Of a DNA stretch of 64,000 nucleotides, positions 34,884 to 43,324 are shown piece by piece; positions within the stretch are counted from its first letter, which is position 1, and every line of letters begins with the position of its first letter. The translations under genes were made by a program, and so were the position numbers. The stretch is from Runella rosea. GTDB lineage: Bacteria; Bacteroidota; Bacteroidia; Cytophagales; Spirosomataceae. The notes beneath the pieces were generated by a model. The model did no database searches. It was not told where the DNA came from and saw nothing but the letters and a program-made list of their open reading frames with translations. Where the stretch lies: the NCBI RefSeq assembly GCF_003325355.1, contig NZ_CP030850.1, forward strand, positions 5,883,501-5,947,500, given 5' to 3'.

Positions 34884-35219
34884 TCAAAAATACTGCCAAA
34901 ACCCCCATGCTCTACGAGTTTCTAAGTAATTTAGATTTTGGTCATTGCCATACGCTTCGCGCTCAAAACTAATATTTCTATATGCTAAATAGCGACGACG
35001 GTACTGAATCAGCCGCACGAGGAACTCTACCAAATACCAAGCGTAAAAAAGAAATATTCCCAGCTCAAGCTGCTGGCGAAGATGAATGCGCTCGTGATTG
35101 AGCAGCCATTTGGGCGGGCGGGCTTCACGGCAAAATACCCACGGAAAAAACGTCAGCCCCTCCACCCACAGAAAAGGGGTATGCACTAAAATCATGGGTA
35201 GACGAAATTGTTTTGGCAT
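34884..35219 (-). CDS. Small membrane protein with an HExxH motif
   Basis: The 111-residue protein carries NHERIHLRQQ, giving His42, Glu43 and His46 in a zinc-binding HExxH arrangement, followed by a hydrophobic helix (about residues 52-70) and then ISFEREAYGND, whose glutamates could provide the third ligand. This layout resembles M48/M56-like membrane metallopeptidases cut down to a minimum. Similar small proteins occur in Bacteroidota without known function. It is leftward, divergent from the adenine deaminase gene. Confidence 0.75.
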   Translation of the reverse strand: MPKQFRLPMILVHTPFLWVEGLTFFPWVFCREARPPKWLLNHERIHLRQQLELGIFLFYAWYLVEFLVRLIQYRRRYLAYRNISFEREAYGNDQNLNYLETRRAWGFWQYF

Positions 35220-35398
35220 GGTTTTCGTAAAAGGTTTGACAACTTTTTACGAAAGAACTAATTTTAGGCAACTTTCTCAACGGGTTGAGGGCTAAATCTA
35301 AAAGTGGCAAGGATATTTTTGCTTCTTTTCTTACCGATAATAAAGTATTTATTTGCGCTTAACTCTTTCATTTTAAACCCCTAACCCTTTTGGGAATT

Positions 35399-37042
35399 AT
35401 GCTATTTACAGCCAATTTACTTAATCTTTTTGACCACACCATTGGAAAGGCCGAAATTGAAGTAGCCGAAAAAAGAATCATAAGTATCAAAATAATTGGA
35501 GCCGAGGAGCCAGAACTGCCGTACATCATGCCCGGTTTTGTGGACGCCCACGTCCACATTGAAAGTTCGATGTTGACCCCCGCGCAATTTGCCCGTCTAG
35601 CGGTTGTCCACGGAACCGTCGCCACGGTCTCCGACCCGCACGAAATCGGCAATGTGTTGGGCGTGGCGGGCGTAGAATACATGATTGAAGACAGCAAACG
35701 CGTGCCGTTTAAGTTTTGTTTCGGTGCTCCTTCGTGCGTACCTGCTACTACCTTCGAAACCGCTGGGGCCGTGATTTCAGCCAAAGACGTTCGTCGGTTG
35801 TTGGCCATGAAAGAAATTGGTTACTTGGCCGAGATGATGAATTTTCCGGGCGTTTTGCACGAAGACCCTGATGTGATGATGAAAATCCGTTTGGCGCAGG
35901 CATTCAATAAGCCAGTAGACGGACATGCGCCGGGGCTGCGCGGTGCCGATGCCCAAAAATACATCGAAGCGGGCATCACGACCGACCACGAGTGCTTCAC
36001 GTACGACGAAGCACTTGATAAACTCCAACTTGGGTTAGATTATATTTTGATACGGGAAGGAAGCGCAGCCAAAAATTTTGAGGCGCTTATCCCGCTCATC
36101 GCCGACTTCCCCAACCGACTGATGTTTTGCTCGGACGACAAGCATCCCGATAATTTGGTGGAAGGCCATATCAATCAGTTAGTAAAGCGGGCGCTGGCCA
36201 AAGGCTACCCGCTCTTCAGCGTGTTGCGGGCGGCCTGTCTCAATCCCGTATTGCATTATCGTCTCAACGTCGGTTTGTTGCGTGAGGGAGACCCCGCTGA
36301 TTTTATTTTGGTCAACAATCTTCAAGATTTTGACATTTTGGAGACCTACATAGAAGGAGAGAAAGTATCCCAAAATGGCAGCTCAAATATCCCTGACCTG
36401 CGAAGCCCGCTGGTCAATCAATTTGACTGTAAATTTTTACAGGCCACTGATTTGAAAATAGAAACAACATCATCGTCTCTGACATTAAACGTTATTGAGG
36501 CGTTGGATGGACAACTCATCACAAATCAGTTGGAAGTGCCAGCGCTGATACAGGATGGCCTTATTGTGTCGGATACGGCCCAGGATATTTTGAAAATCGT
36601 CGTTGTAAATCGCTATCATCCTGCGCCTGTCGCGGTAGGATTTATTAAAAACATTGGATTGCAGGAAGGAGCGATTGCGTCGTCGGTGGCGCATGATTCT
36701 CACAATATCATTGCCGTGGGCTGTGACGATGAAAGTTTGGTACAGGCCATCAATTTGGTCATTGAAGCCCAAGGTGGCGTGAGTGCGGTCAGCCCTAAAG
36801 CGGATGCTACACATCTTCTACCGCTCCCAATTGCGGGTTTAATGTCGGACGTTGATGGATATAAAGTGGCGGAACAGTATACGCAAATTGATTTTTTTGT
36901 TAAATCTCAACTTGGTTCTAAGCTAAATTCGCCGTTTATGACGCTATCTTTTATGGGGCTTTTAGTAATTCCTTCGTTGAAAATGAGTGATTTAGGTTTA
37001 TTTGATGGGCAAAGCTTCAGTTTTACCAAATTATATTTTTAA
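35399..37042 (+). CDS. ade: Adenine deaminase
   Basis: Using the ATG at 35399 (a TTG nine bases earlier is also in frame) the product has 547 residues, normal for Ade. It has the amidohydrolase metal motif VDAHVHIESSML (His51, His53), GTVATVSDPHEIGNV, the conserved KPVDGHAPGL and FCSDDKHPDNL with later ligands, and the C-terminal GVSAV / LPLPIAGLMSD region found only in adenine deaminases. It converts adenine to hypoxanthine for purine salvage in the cytoplasm. No other purine gene is nearby. Confidence 0.96.
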   Translation: MLFTANLLNLFDHTIGKAEIEVAEKRIISIKIIGAEEPELPYIMPGFVDAHVHIESSMLTPAQFARLAVVHGTVATVSDPHEIGNVLGVAGVEYMIEDSKRVPFKFCFGAPSCVPATTFETAGAVISAKDVRRLLAMKEIGYLAEMMNFPGVLHEDPDVMMKIRLAQAFNKPVDGHAPGLRGADAQKYIEAGITTDHECFTYDEALDKLQLGLDYILIREGSAAKNFEALIPLIADFPNRLMFCSDDKHPDNLVEGHINQLVKRALAKGYPLFSVLRAACLNPVLHYRLNVGLLREGDPADFILVNNLQDFDILETYIEGEKVSQNGSSNIPDLRSPLVNQFDCKFLQATDLKIETTSSSLTLNVIEALDGQLITNQLEVPALIQDGLIVSDTAQDILKIVVVNRYHPAPVAVGFIKNIGLQEGAIASSVAHDSHNIIAVGCDDESLVQAINLVIEAQGGVSAVSPKADATHLLPLPIAGLMSDVDGYKVAEQYTQIDFFVKSQLGSKLNSPFMTLSFMGLLVIPSLKMSDLGLFDGQSFSFTKLYF

Positions 37043-37072
37043 AAATTAATTGTTAAAAAAACACTTTTTATT

Positions 37073-37103
37073 TTGCAACTTATTATAAAGAAAATTACAT
37101 TTG
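37073..37103 (+). promoter_or_regulatory. Bacteroidota-type promoter of the ECF sigma gene
   Basis: TTG at 37073-37075 (within TTTTG) is followed after 20 nt by TACATTTG at 37096-37103, a full match to TAnnTTTG. The start codon of the sigma factor lies 40 nt downstream. Confidence 0.65.
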
Positions 37104-37142
37104 AGGCGTGATTGTTTCTAAACCCCAAACCCCTCCACCCCA

Positions 37143-37724
37143 ATGCCTCGTTTTCACCTTACAACCCAAGAAGAGGTAACTCTCTGGAATCAGTTCCGCC
37201 AAGACGATGAGCCTTCTTTTGCACGTTTGTATCAATGTTATGTTCAACTTTTGTACAATTACTGTACACAATTCAGCGCCGATAAGGCTTTAATCAAGGA
37301 TTGTATCCACGATTTGTTTGTGGAACTTTGGCAACACCGCCACACGCTCGGCGATACCACTTCGGTACGCTATTATTTGATGGCTTCGATTAAACGTAAG
37401 TTGGTTCGGCACCTCAATGCCCAGCAAAAAAACACCAGCAGCGAGGAGATTCCGTTGGAGTATCATCATTTGTACACTGCTTCGGCTGAATCTTATGTGA
37501 TTGCTCAGGAGGATTATCTGCAAACCAATCGTAACCTGAATGAAGCACTAGAAAAACTGCCCCGCCGTCAGCGCGAAGCGATTTTCTTGAAATTCTACGT
37601 TAATATGACTAACGAAGAAATTTCTAACTTTATGAAAATCAATATCCAATCGGTGTATAACCTCGTATTTGGCGCATTGACCAGCTTGAAAAAACAACTG
37701 TCGATGGAGCGCGTAATTGTGTAG
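37143..37724 (+). CDS. ECF-type RNA polymerase sigma-70 factor
   Basis: The 193-residue protein has sigma region 2 (FARLYQCYVQLLYNY through IKDCIHDLFVELWQH) and region 4 (LPRRQREAIFLKFYVNMTNE, helix-turn-helix at the end), the two-domain form of extracytoplasmic-function sigma factors. It should direct RNA polymerase to a small regulon in response to a signal. In Bacteroidota such genes usually precede a FecR-type anti-sigma gene and a SusC/SusD pair, but none follows here; a terminator lies just downstream. The target and signal are therefore unknown. Confidence 0.92.
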   Translation: MPRFHLTTQEEVTLWNQFRQDDEPSFARLYQCYVQLLYNYCTQFSADKALIKDCIHDLFVELWQHRHTLGDTTSVRYYLMASIKRKLVRHLNAQQKNTSSEEIPLEYHHLYTASAESYVIAQEDYLQTNRNLNEALEKLPRRQREAIFLKFYVNMTNEEISNFMKINIQSVYNLVFGALTSLKKQLSMERVIV

Positions 37725-37762
37725 CGTTTAAAAGAATTTTGTTTTAATTTGATATTTAGGCC

Positions 37763-37792
37763 AACGCCCGTGGATGAATTTCTACGGGCGTT
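37763..37792 (+). terminator. Terminator of the ECF sigma gene
   Basis: A 12-bp stem with one mismatch (37763-37774 with 37781-37792) and GC-rich core is followed by TTTTG, 39 nt after the stop codon. Confidence 0.75.
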
Positions 37793-37966
37793 TTGTTTGG
37801 GGGGGCTGCCTAAGTATTGAAGGAAAATAAGACTTTCTAAGTTTTAGGTGTAAATTTTTGATAATCAAAGGTATAGTAGGCTGTGCGGCGGGCCGTTTGG
37901 AAAGTCTCTCTCAATTCTGCCTACTTACTTAATAGCATGGTGGTCATTTCATGCTTCTCGGTAATT

Positions 37967-38485
37967 TTAGATAGGCTGAAATTTTTTCCATACGTACCGC
38001 CAAACACGAACATTATTCCCACCAGGCATCATGTCTGAAAACAGGGCTTGTTTTTCCCCACCCACTTTTTCGTAAAAAAATCGGGCTGAGTGGTTGTCTT
38101 CGAGGACTTTTAAGTAGAGTTTGGGTTGGTCGAAATGTTGAAGACTCCAGTCAGACACTTCATGCATCAGATCTCTGCCAATTCCCCGTCCTTTAAATGA
38201 AGGTAGTACGTGAAGATTGTCAATAAATGTCCCGAATTCATCGGTTTGGCTTCCGTAAGCGCAAACAAAGCCAACGACGATATTGTCTATTTCTTTGACA
38301 AAAATAACTTGATTAGCAGGAGGCTCATTTATTTTCTGCGTCCAAACCTGAATCCGGTCCGCCAGGACGTGGTTGTCCAGATAATCATCTGAAAGCATCC
38401 CTCGATAACTGTTTTGCCAACTTAACGCGTGTAGGTTAGCGATTGTTTCAATGTCGTTAGGGGTGGCAATTCGGTAGTTGTTCAT
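37967..38485 (-). CDS. GNAT family N-acetyltransferase
   Basis: The ATG at 38485 gives 172 residues beginning MNNYRIATPNDIETIANLH, the common start of small-molecule GNAT enzymes; an ATG eight codons upstream is less likely. The acetyl-CoA loop is GRGIGRDLM (within SFKGRGIG), and the C-terminal LYLKVLEDNHSARFFYEKVG is the classical motif B region. It probably acetylates a small amine or protein N-terminus. It stands alone between a plus-strand sigma gene and plus-strand rarA. Confidence 0.87.
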   Translation of the reverse strand: MNNYRIATPNDIETIANLHALSWQNSYRGMLSDDYLDNHVLADRIQVWTQKINEPPANQVIFVKEIDNIVVGFVCAYGSQTDEFGTFIDNLHVLPSFKGRGIGRDLMHEVSDWSLQHFDQPKLYLKVLEDNHSARFFYEKVGGEKQALFSDMMPGGNNVRVWRYVWKKFQPI

Positions 38486-38592
38486 TTTTTTAAAGTAAAG
38501 AGTATTCAAAAATAATAGGAAGTTTGGAAGAGTCCTAGGATAGATTTATACGAGCATTTGTATTTTTGTGCCCACTATTAACTGCCGATGCT

Positions 38593-39855
38593 ATGCTTGC
38601 ACCCTTGCCCGAACGTATGCGCCCGCGCACGCTCAATGATTTTATCGGTCAACCCAAATTGTTGGGGGCCAACGGTGCTTTGCGCCGGGCTATCCAAAAT
38701 AATTTGGTGCCGTCCATGATTTTATGGGGTCCGCCGGGCGTAGGAAAAACAACGCTGGCGCTGCTCATTGCCGAATCTACCAAACGTACCCTCTACAGTT
38801 TGAGTGCGGTAAGCTCTGGAGTGAAAGAGTTGCGCGATGTATTGGCGCGCCCGTCGGGTCTTTTTTCGCCCGTGGTGTTTATTGATGAGATTCACCGCTA
38901 CAACAAAAGCCAACAGGATGCGCTGCTTGGCGCCGTCGAAAAAGGGCAAATTACCCTCATTGGCGCAACCACCGAAAATCCGTCTTTTGAAATCAATTCG
39001 GCTTTGCTGTCGCGCTGTCAGGTATATATTTTAGAAGCACTCGGAAAAGAAGAATTAATAAAAATGCTGCACCAAGCGGTGGAGAAAGACGAAGACTTGA
39101 AGACCAAAAACATTCAGTTTGAGTCGTACGATGCCCTGTTGCGGTTATCGGGTGGGGATGGACGAAAGCTATTGAATCTGCTGGAATTGGTGGTTAATGC
39201 ACACAGTCAGGAGTCGCTCATTGCGATTACCGATGAAATGGTGACCGAAGTAGCCCAGCAAAATATGGCGCGTTATGATAAATCGGGGGAGCAACATTAT
39301 GACATTATTTCTGCTTTCATCAAATCGCTGCGTGGAAGTGACCCCAACGCGGCCCTTTATTGGATGGCCCGCATGATAAAAGCGGGAGAGGACCCCGATT
39401 TTATCGCTCGGCGTATGTTGATTATGGCTTCTGAAGACATTGGAAATGCCAATCCGACGGCGGTAATCATGGCCAATGCCTGTTTGCAGGCTGTTAAGGT
39501 GATTGGCTATCCCGAGTCTCGCATTATCATGTCGCAGGTGGCGGTGTATTTGGCTACTTCGCCCAAAAGTAATGCGAGTTATTTGGCCATTGATGAGGCG
39601 TTGGCGTTGGCCGAACAAACCGCACATTTGCCCGTGCCGCTGCACCTGCGCAACGCCCCGACGAAGTTGATGAAAGAAATCGGTTATGGTAAAAATTACC
39701 AATATTCTCATAATCATCCGGGAAATTTTGCGGCTCAAAACTTTATGCCCGACGAGCTGAAAGGTACCGTTTTGTACCAACCGGGACAAAATGCCCGGGA
39801 AAATGAAATTCGTAAACAATTGCAAAAATGGTGGGGCGAATGGTACGAGTACTGA
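38593..39855 (+). CDS. rarA: Replication-associated recombination protein A (RarA/MgsA)
   Basis: The ATG at 38593 gives 420 residues; a TTG at 38566 is in frame but adds a non-conserved tail. The start LPERMRPRTLNDFIGQ is typical of RarA. Walker A is GPPGVGKTT (46-54), Walker B is VVFIDEIHR, and sensor 1 is GATTENPSF. The C-terminal clamp-loader-like and tetramerisation region (GSDPNAALYWMARMI, EDIGNANP) is complete. RarA is an AAA+ ATPase acting at stalled replication forks. TATTTTTG at 38561-38568 may be its -7 box. The next gene overlaps its end. Confidence 0.96.
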   Translation: MLAPLPERMRPRTLNDFIGQPKLLGANGALRRAIQNNLVPSMILWGPPGVGKTTLALLIAESTKRTLYSLSAVSSGVKELRDVLARPSGLFSPVVFIDEIHRYNKSQQDALLGAVEKGQITLIGATTENPSFEINSALLSRCQVYILEALGKEELIKMLHQAVEKDEDLKTKNIQFESYDALLRLSGGDGRKLLNLLELVVNAHSQESLIAITDEMVTEVAQQNMARYDKSGEQHYDIISAFIKSLRGSDPNAALYWMARMIKAGEDPDFIARRMLIMASEDIGNANPTAVIMANACLQAVKVIGYPESRIIMSQVAVYLATSPKSNASYLAIDEALALAEQTAHLPVPLHLRNAPTKLMKEIGYGKNYQYSHNHPGNFAAQNFMPDELKGTVLYQPGQNARENEIRKQLQKWWGEWYEY

Positions 39856-40772
39856 AACAAACCTTACAATACGCTCCTTGGTTGGTGCTTTTTGCCTCGT
39901 TGATTGGATATTTGGGTGAATACAGCCGTTGGTTTGATCATTTTTCCAGCTTCCGGGTGCAATACTGTTTTTTAGGTTTGATGTTAGCCATTTGGCAGCT
40001 TCTGCGGAAGCAATGGGCATTGACCGCTCTGAGTTTAACGGTGTTTTTAGGAAATGTGTGGTTGATAGAGGATTGGTTATTCTCGTCAAAATCAGCTTCT
40101 CAAAATAAAGCTGATTTTAAGGTTTATCACGCCAACGTTCTTTTCAAGAATCATGATTATTCGCTCGTTACCCAACAAATTCGGGAAGAAAAACCTGATT
40201 TTTTTTCTATCAATGAAGCCACACCGCCGCTTATCGCGCATTTGAAAAAGACGTTTGCGCAAGAATATCCGTATTCTTTTGTGGTTTTTGCCAAAAATGA
40301 CACTGAGGTATTTGTGGCAAGTCGTACGCCGATTGTGGTTGATTCGGCGGCGACTTTTGCCGTGAGAGGATTGATGCGATTGACCACTATTGTCAAAAAC
40401 AAACCCTTGACCATCATTGCGTGCCATGCCTACAACCCCATCAAGAAAGTGGATTTTATAATCCGTAATCAGGAATTGAAGCACATTGCTGCTTTGGTGA
40501 CCAAAGAACGAAACCCGACGCTCGTGATTGGTGATTTAAACATCACGCCGTGGTCGGTTATTTACCAAGATTTCATAATGAAGTCTGGGCTAACCAATTG
40601 CCGAGAAGGGTTTGGTCTTCATCCAAGTTGGCCCGTTTGGATGCCACTCATGTTGATTCCGATTGACCATTGTTTAATCAACAACCAACTAGAAACGGTC
40701 TCATTTCAGACGGGAAACTACACCAAGTCTGACCATTATCCACTGGTCATTCAGTTGCGGTTTCGGCCCTGA
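39840..40772 (+). CDS. Membrane-anchored endonuclease/exonuclease/phosphatase family protein
   Basis: The product (310 residues from the ATG at 39840, which follows a GGTGGGG stretch; 39828 is also possible) overlaps the end of rarA by 16 nt, so the two are co-transcribed. Three hydrophobic helices occupy about the first 90 residues. The rest is an EEP-fold domain with INEATPP, the VIGDLNITPWS motif and the final SDHYPLVIQL, which hold the metal-binding and catalytic Asp/Asn/His. The domain would face the periplasm. Relatives include nucleases and phospholipid or inositol phosphatases; the substrate is unknown. Confidence 0.86.
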   Translation: MVRVLKQTLQYAPWLVLFASLIGYLGEYSRWFDHFSSFRVQYCFLGLMLAIWQLLRKQWALTALSLTVFLGNVWLIEDWLFSSKSASQNKADFKVYHANVLFKNHDYSLVTQQIREEKPDFFSINEATPPLIAHLKKTFAQEYPYSFVVFAKNDTEVFVASRTPIVVDSAATFAVRGLMRLTTIVKNKPLTIIACHAYNPIKKVDFIIRNQELKHIAALVTKERNPTLVIGDLNITPWSVIYQDFIMKSGLTNCREGFGLHPSWPVWMPLMLIPIDHCLINNQLETVSFQTGNYTKSDHYPLVIQLRFRP

Positions 40773-40776
40773 TTTA

Positions 40777-41538
40777 TTAATTTTTTGCTTTCATTCGGGC
40801 AATAGCCGCCCGTGTAAAATCCGACAGCACGAGTCGGCCGCTGATGGCTGCACGCTCGGTCAGCAGTGTATTCCAATGTTCGGTTCCTTGCCAAAACACT
40901 TTCTTCAATTCTTGTAAAGCGGCGGGATGGTAGGCGGTAAGAGCGCGTGCAAAGGCGCTGATGGCTGTATCCAATTCGGCGGTTGTTTCAAAAACTTCGC
41001 TGTAAAGACCTTTATTTTGGGCCCAAGTAGCCGAATAAAAGGTAGAGGCATTGAGCGTAAGTTGTGAAAAGGCTGATACGCCTATCTTGTGCTCAATGGC
41101 AGGCCCGACTACAAACGGGCCGATTCCAATCAGTAATTCGCTTAAGCGAATGGCGGCGTGTTGGGTGGCAAAACAATAGTCGGTCGCGGCGGCTAAACCT
41201 ACCCCGCCGCCTACGGCTTTGCCCTGTACTCGTCCCAAAATAATCACTGGACTCGTGCGACAAGCATTGATGACGTTGGCGAAGCCCGAAAAAAAAGTCA
41301 AGCCTTCTTCTTCGGTTTGAATCGCGGCTAGTTCGTCAAAACTTGCTCCCGCGCAAAATGTACGCTCGCCTCCGCTTTGTAAAATAATGACTTTTGTGGC
41401 AGGATTCTGGCCCGTTTCTTGGATGGTTTCGGCCAACTGCCGTAACAGAAAACTGGGCATGGCATTTTGGGCGGGGTGAAAAAACGTAATTGTAGCGACT
41501 CCTTCGGGAGAAAGGTCGGCGGTGACATGAGGTTCCAT
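40777..41538 (-). CDS. Enoyl-CoA hydratase/isomerase family protein
   Basis: The ATG at 41538 gives 253 residues beginning MEPHVTADLS; the frame extends upstream into the neighbouring gene without crotonase character. The crotonase-fold oxyanion-hole segments are seen in TFCAGASFDEL and in VQGKAVGGGVGLAAATDYC. Sequence downstream (IRLSELLIGIGPFVVGP) has Glu at one of the two usual catalytic places. It likely hydrates an enoyl-CoA in fatty or branched-chain acid breakdown. Its start lies 7 nt after the stop of the DUF5723 gene upstream, so they are probably one transcript. The exact substrate is not clear. Confidence 0.88.
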   Translation of the reverse strand: MEPHVTADLSPEGVATITFFHPAQNAMPSFLLRQLAETIQETGQNPATKVIILQSGGERTFCAGASFDELAAIQTEEEGLTFFSGFANVINACRTSPVIILGRVQGKAVGGGVGLAAATDYCFATQHAAIRLSELLIGIGPFVVGPAIEHKIGVSAFSQLTLNASTFYSATWAQNKGLYSEVFETTAELDTAISAFARALTAYHPAALQELKKVFWQGTEHWNTLLTERAAISGRLVLSDFTRAAIARMKAKN

Positions 41539-41545
41539 AAGCGGA

Positions 41546-43090
41546 TTATCGTTTACGACGCGAGGATTTTTCGTAAGGTTGATACCAGCATTTGTTTGGA
41601 TCATCGGGTTTGCGATGGAAAAACGGAGCGTACAACCCAAAGTAAAAGTCTAGTCCTTGAGGTTTACCAATATCTAAAAGACCGCCCAGATGGTCGGTGC
41701 CGATAATAACTGGGCCAATTCGGGTGGCTAATCCCACGGTAAATACCCGGTAATTGTCAACCATCGCCAAAGGCGTAGATACTTCAAACCATTTGGTTTC
41801 GTAACGGGGTGTTACGGCAAATACCGATTGTGGTTTTATATCTATATAATTTTTGCCGCCCAGCCCCTGCACCCAAAGCGCATTGACGTACAAACGGCCT
41901 TTGTGATGATAATCAAAACTTGCGTTGAAAGAAGTGGGCAGACCTACCGTGAAGCCACGAGGATTATCAGCGGGACGTACGTCGAGGACTGTATTGACGG
42001 CCCTAATAGCGGCACTGCTTCCTGACAAACTATTAAAATTATTGTAATCAAACTGCTTAGCTGTCGTCGGATTTACGTCGATTTCTCGTACATAATTTAA
42101 GTTTTTGTACCGGATAGCCCCAATATCTGTCAGCGCCGCTGAAATACGGTATTTGTATTTATTTTTATTGGGGTCGTGGTGCCGACCGCCTCGTGGTCCA
42201 CCGATTTTGAGTTTTTGTACGTCTGGTCGGTACTCATATACTGCCCCGAGGTCAAAGCCCCAACCGCCCCCAGCGGAGCGGTTTCCGAACAAAAATTGAG
42301 GGTTAAGTCCTAGATTAGAGAAGGCTTCTTCGGTGGTGTAGCCGTAGGTAGCCTGTAATTTGGAGGCAACGATAAATTCACGTTCTGGATTGAGGCTTTC
42401 AACGTTGATTCGATAAGCCGCGTCTTTCATGTCGGCGTGGACATTATAAACGCCAACCAATCGCTTCACTGTCACACCTACCTTTAGAAAATCTTCGTCC
42501 CAATCCGCCAGTACGGCACCAAACGTAGCGCCCATTTCTACAAAGCCGTTGGTCGACAACTTAGCGGTTTGATTGGTGAAATCCTTACTTTGTAATTCAA
42601 CCAGATTGGTTCCGTAGCGAATCACGCGCGCGGTTTCTTCCGATACATCTGTTAGGTTGAGAGTATACCTACCTCGGGTAGTAAGTGCTATGGCAAAGCG
42701 ATTGTTTTTGAAAGAAAACAAGGCAGATGGCCCCCGCAAATCTCCGCCAGTATGAAAATGCTTCGGTTTACCGTTGAGGCGCTCGGCATAATAGGTGTCT
42801 TTCCAAATAATTAAACCGCGTTCGCTGCGGTATTTCTGAGAAACACTGTTGGTGATTAGACTTATAAATGAGTAAGGAGCATCGTAACGAAGGTAGTTGT
42901 TGATTAAAAAAAAATCGTTGCCAATAAGATTTATGTACAATTTATGTCGAGAGTCGGCGGCATGAGCAGGGTTTAAAAAAAGTGCATTCGTCCCTGCATA
43001 ATTGCTCGAAGATAGCCCCAGCCAGTGTTGAGCTTGGACAGATACGCAACTCAGTATTCCAACAATAATGACCAAAAGGCGACGTGTCAT
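41546..43090 (-). CDS. DUF5723 family outer-membrane protein
   Basis: The 514-residue protein starts with a signal peptide (MTRRLLVIIVGILSCVSVQA) and continues with the GLSSSNYAGTNALFLNPA opening and repeated beta strands with aromatic ends, as in DUF5723 proteins, which are predicted beta barrels related to PorV/FadL-like proteins. It should lie in the outer membrane. The C-terminal tail is basic and Gln/Lys rich. A function is not established. It is followed by an enoyl-CoA hydratase gene on the same strand. Confidence 0.87.
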   Translation of the reverse strand: MTRRLLVIIVGILSCVSVQAQHWLGLSSSNYAGTNALFLNPAHAADSRHKLYINLIGNDFFLINNYLRYDAPYSFISLITNSVSQKYRSERGLIIWKDTYYAERLNGKPKHFHTGGDLRGPSALFSFKNNRFAIALTTRGRYTLNLTDVSEETARVIRYGTNLVELQSKDFTNQTAKLSTNGFVEMGATFGAVLADWDEDFLKVGVTVKRLVGVYNVHADMKDAAYRINVESLNPEREFIVASKLQATYGYTTEEAFSNLGLNPQFLFGNRSAGGGWGFDLGAVYEYRPDVQKLKIGGPRGGRHHDPNKNKYKYRISAALTDIGAIRYKNLNYVREIDVNPTTAKQFDYNNFNSLSGSSAAIRAVNTVLDVRPADNPRGFTVGLPTSFNASFDYHHKGRLYVNALWVQGLGGKNYIDIKPQSVFAVTPRYETKWFEVSTPLAMVDNYRVFTVGLATRIGPVIIGTDHLGGLLDIGKPQGLDFYFGLYAPFFHRKPDDPNKCWYQPYEKSSRRKR

Positions 43091-43324
43091 TCCAAAAGAG
43101 TAAAGTGTTAGTTTGTATTAAAACCAGCGGAAAATAAGATTTGTTGGAAATACTATATCTTCCATTTCAAGAAACGTAAAAAGGTGACGCAAAGTACGAT
43201 ATAATCATACAATTTAAGAAATGTAAAATGAATGGGATAAATTGAGGTAGAAAATTTGGCTAAATTGTTATTTTGTACATATCTTGTTCGGCAAAACAAA
43301 TAACTCACCTACTTTTTCGCCATT

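Noticed and set aside
38561-38568. TATTTTTG as a confident promoter of rarA
   Set aside because: The -7 box is perfect but no TTG lies at the required distance upstream, so it is mentioned only as a possibility.
39169-40089. A 306-codon minus-strand frame opposite rarA and the EEP gene
   Set aside because: It spans the end of one real gene and the start of another in antisense and contains no recognisable domain.
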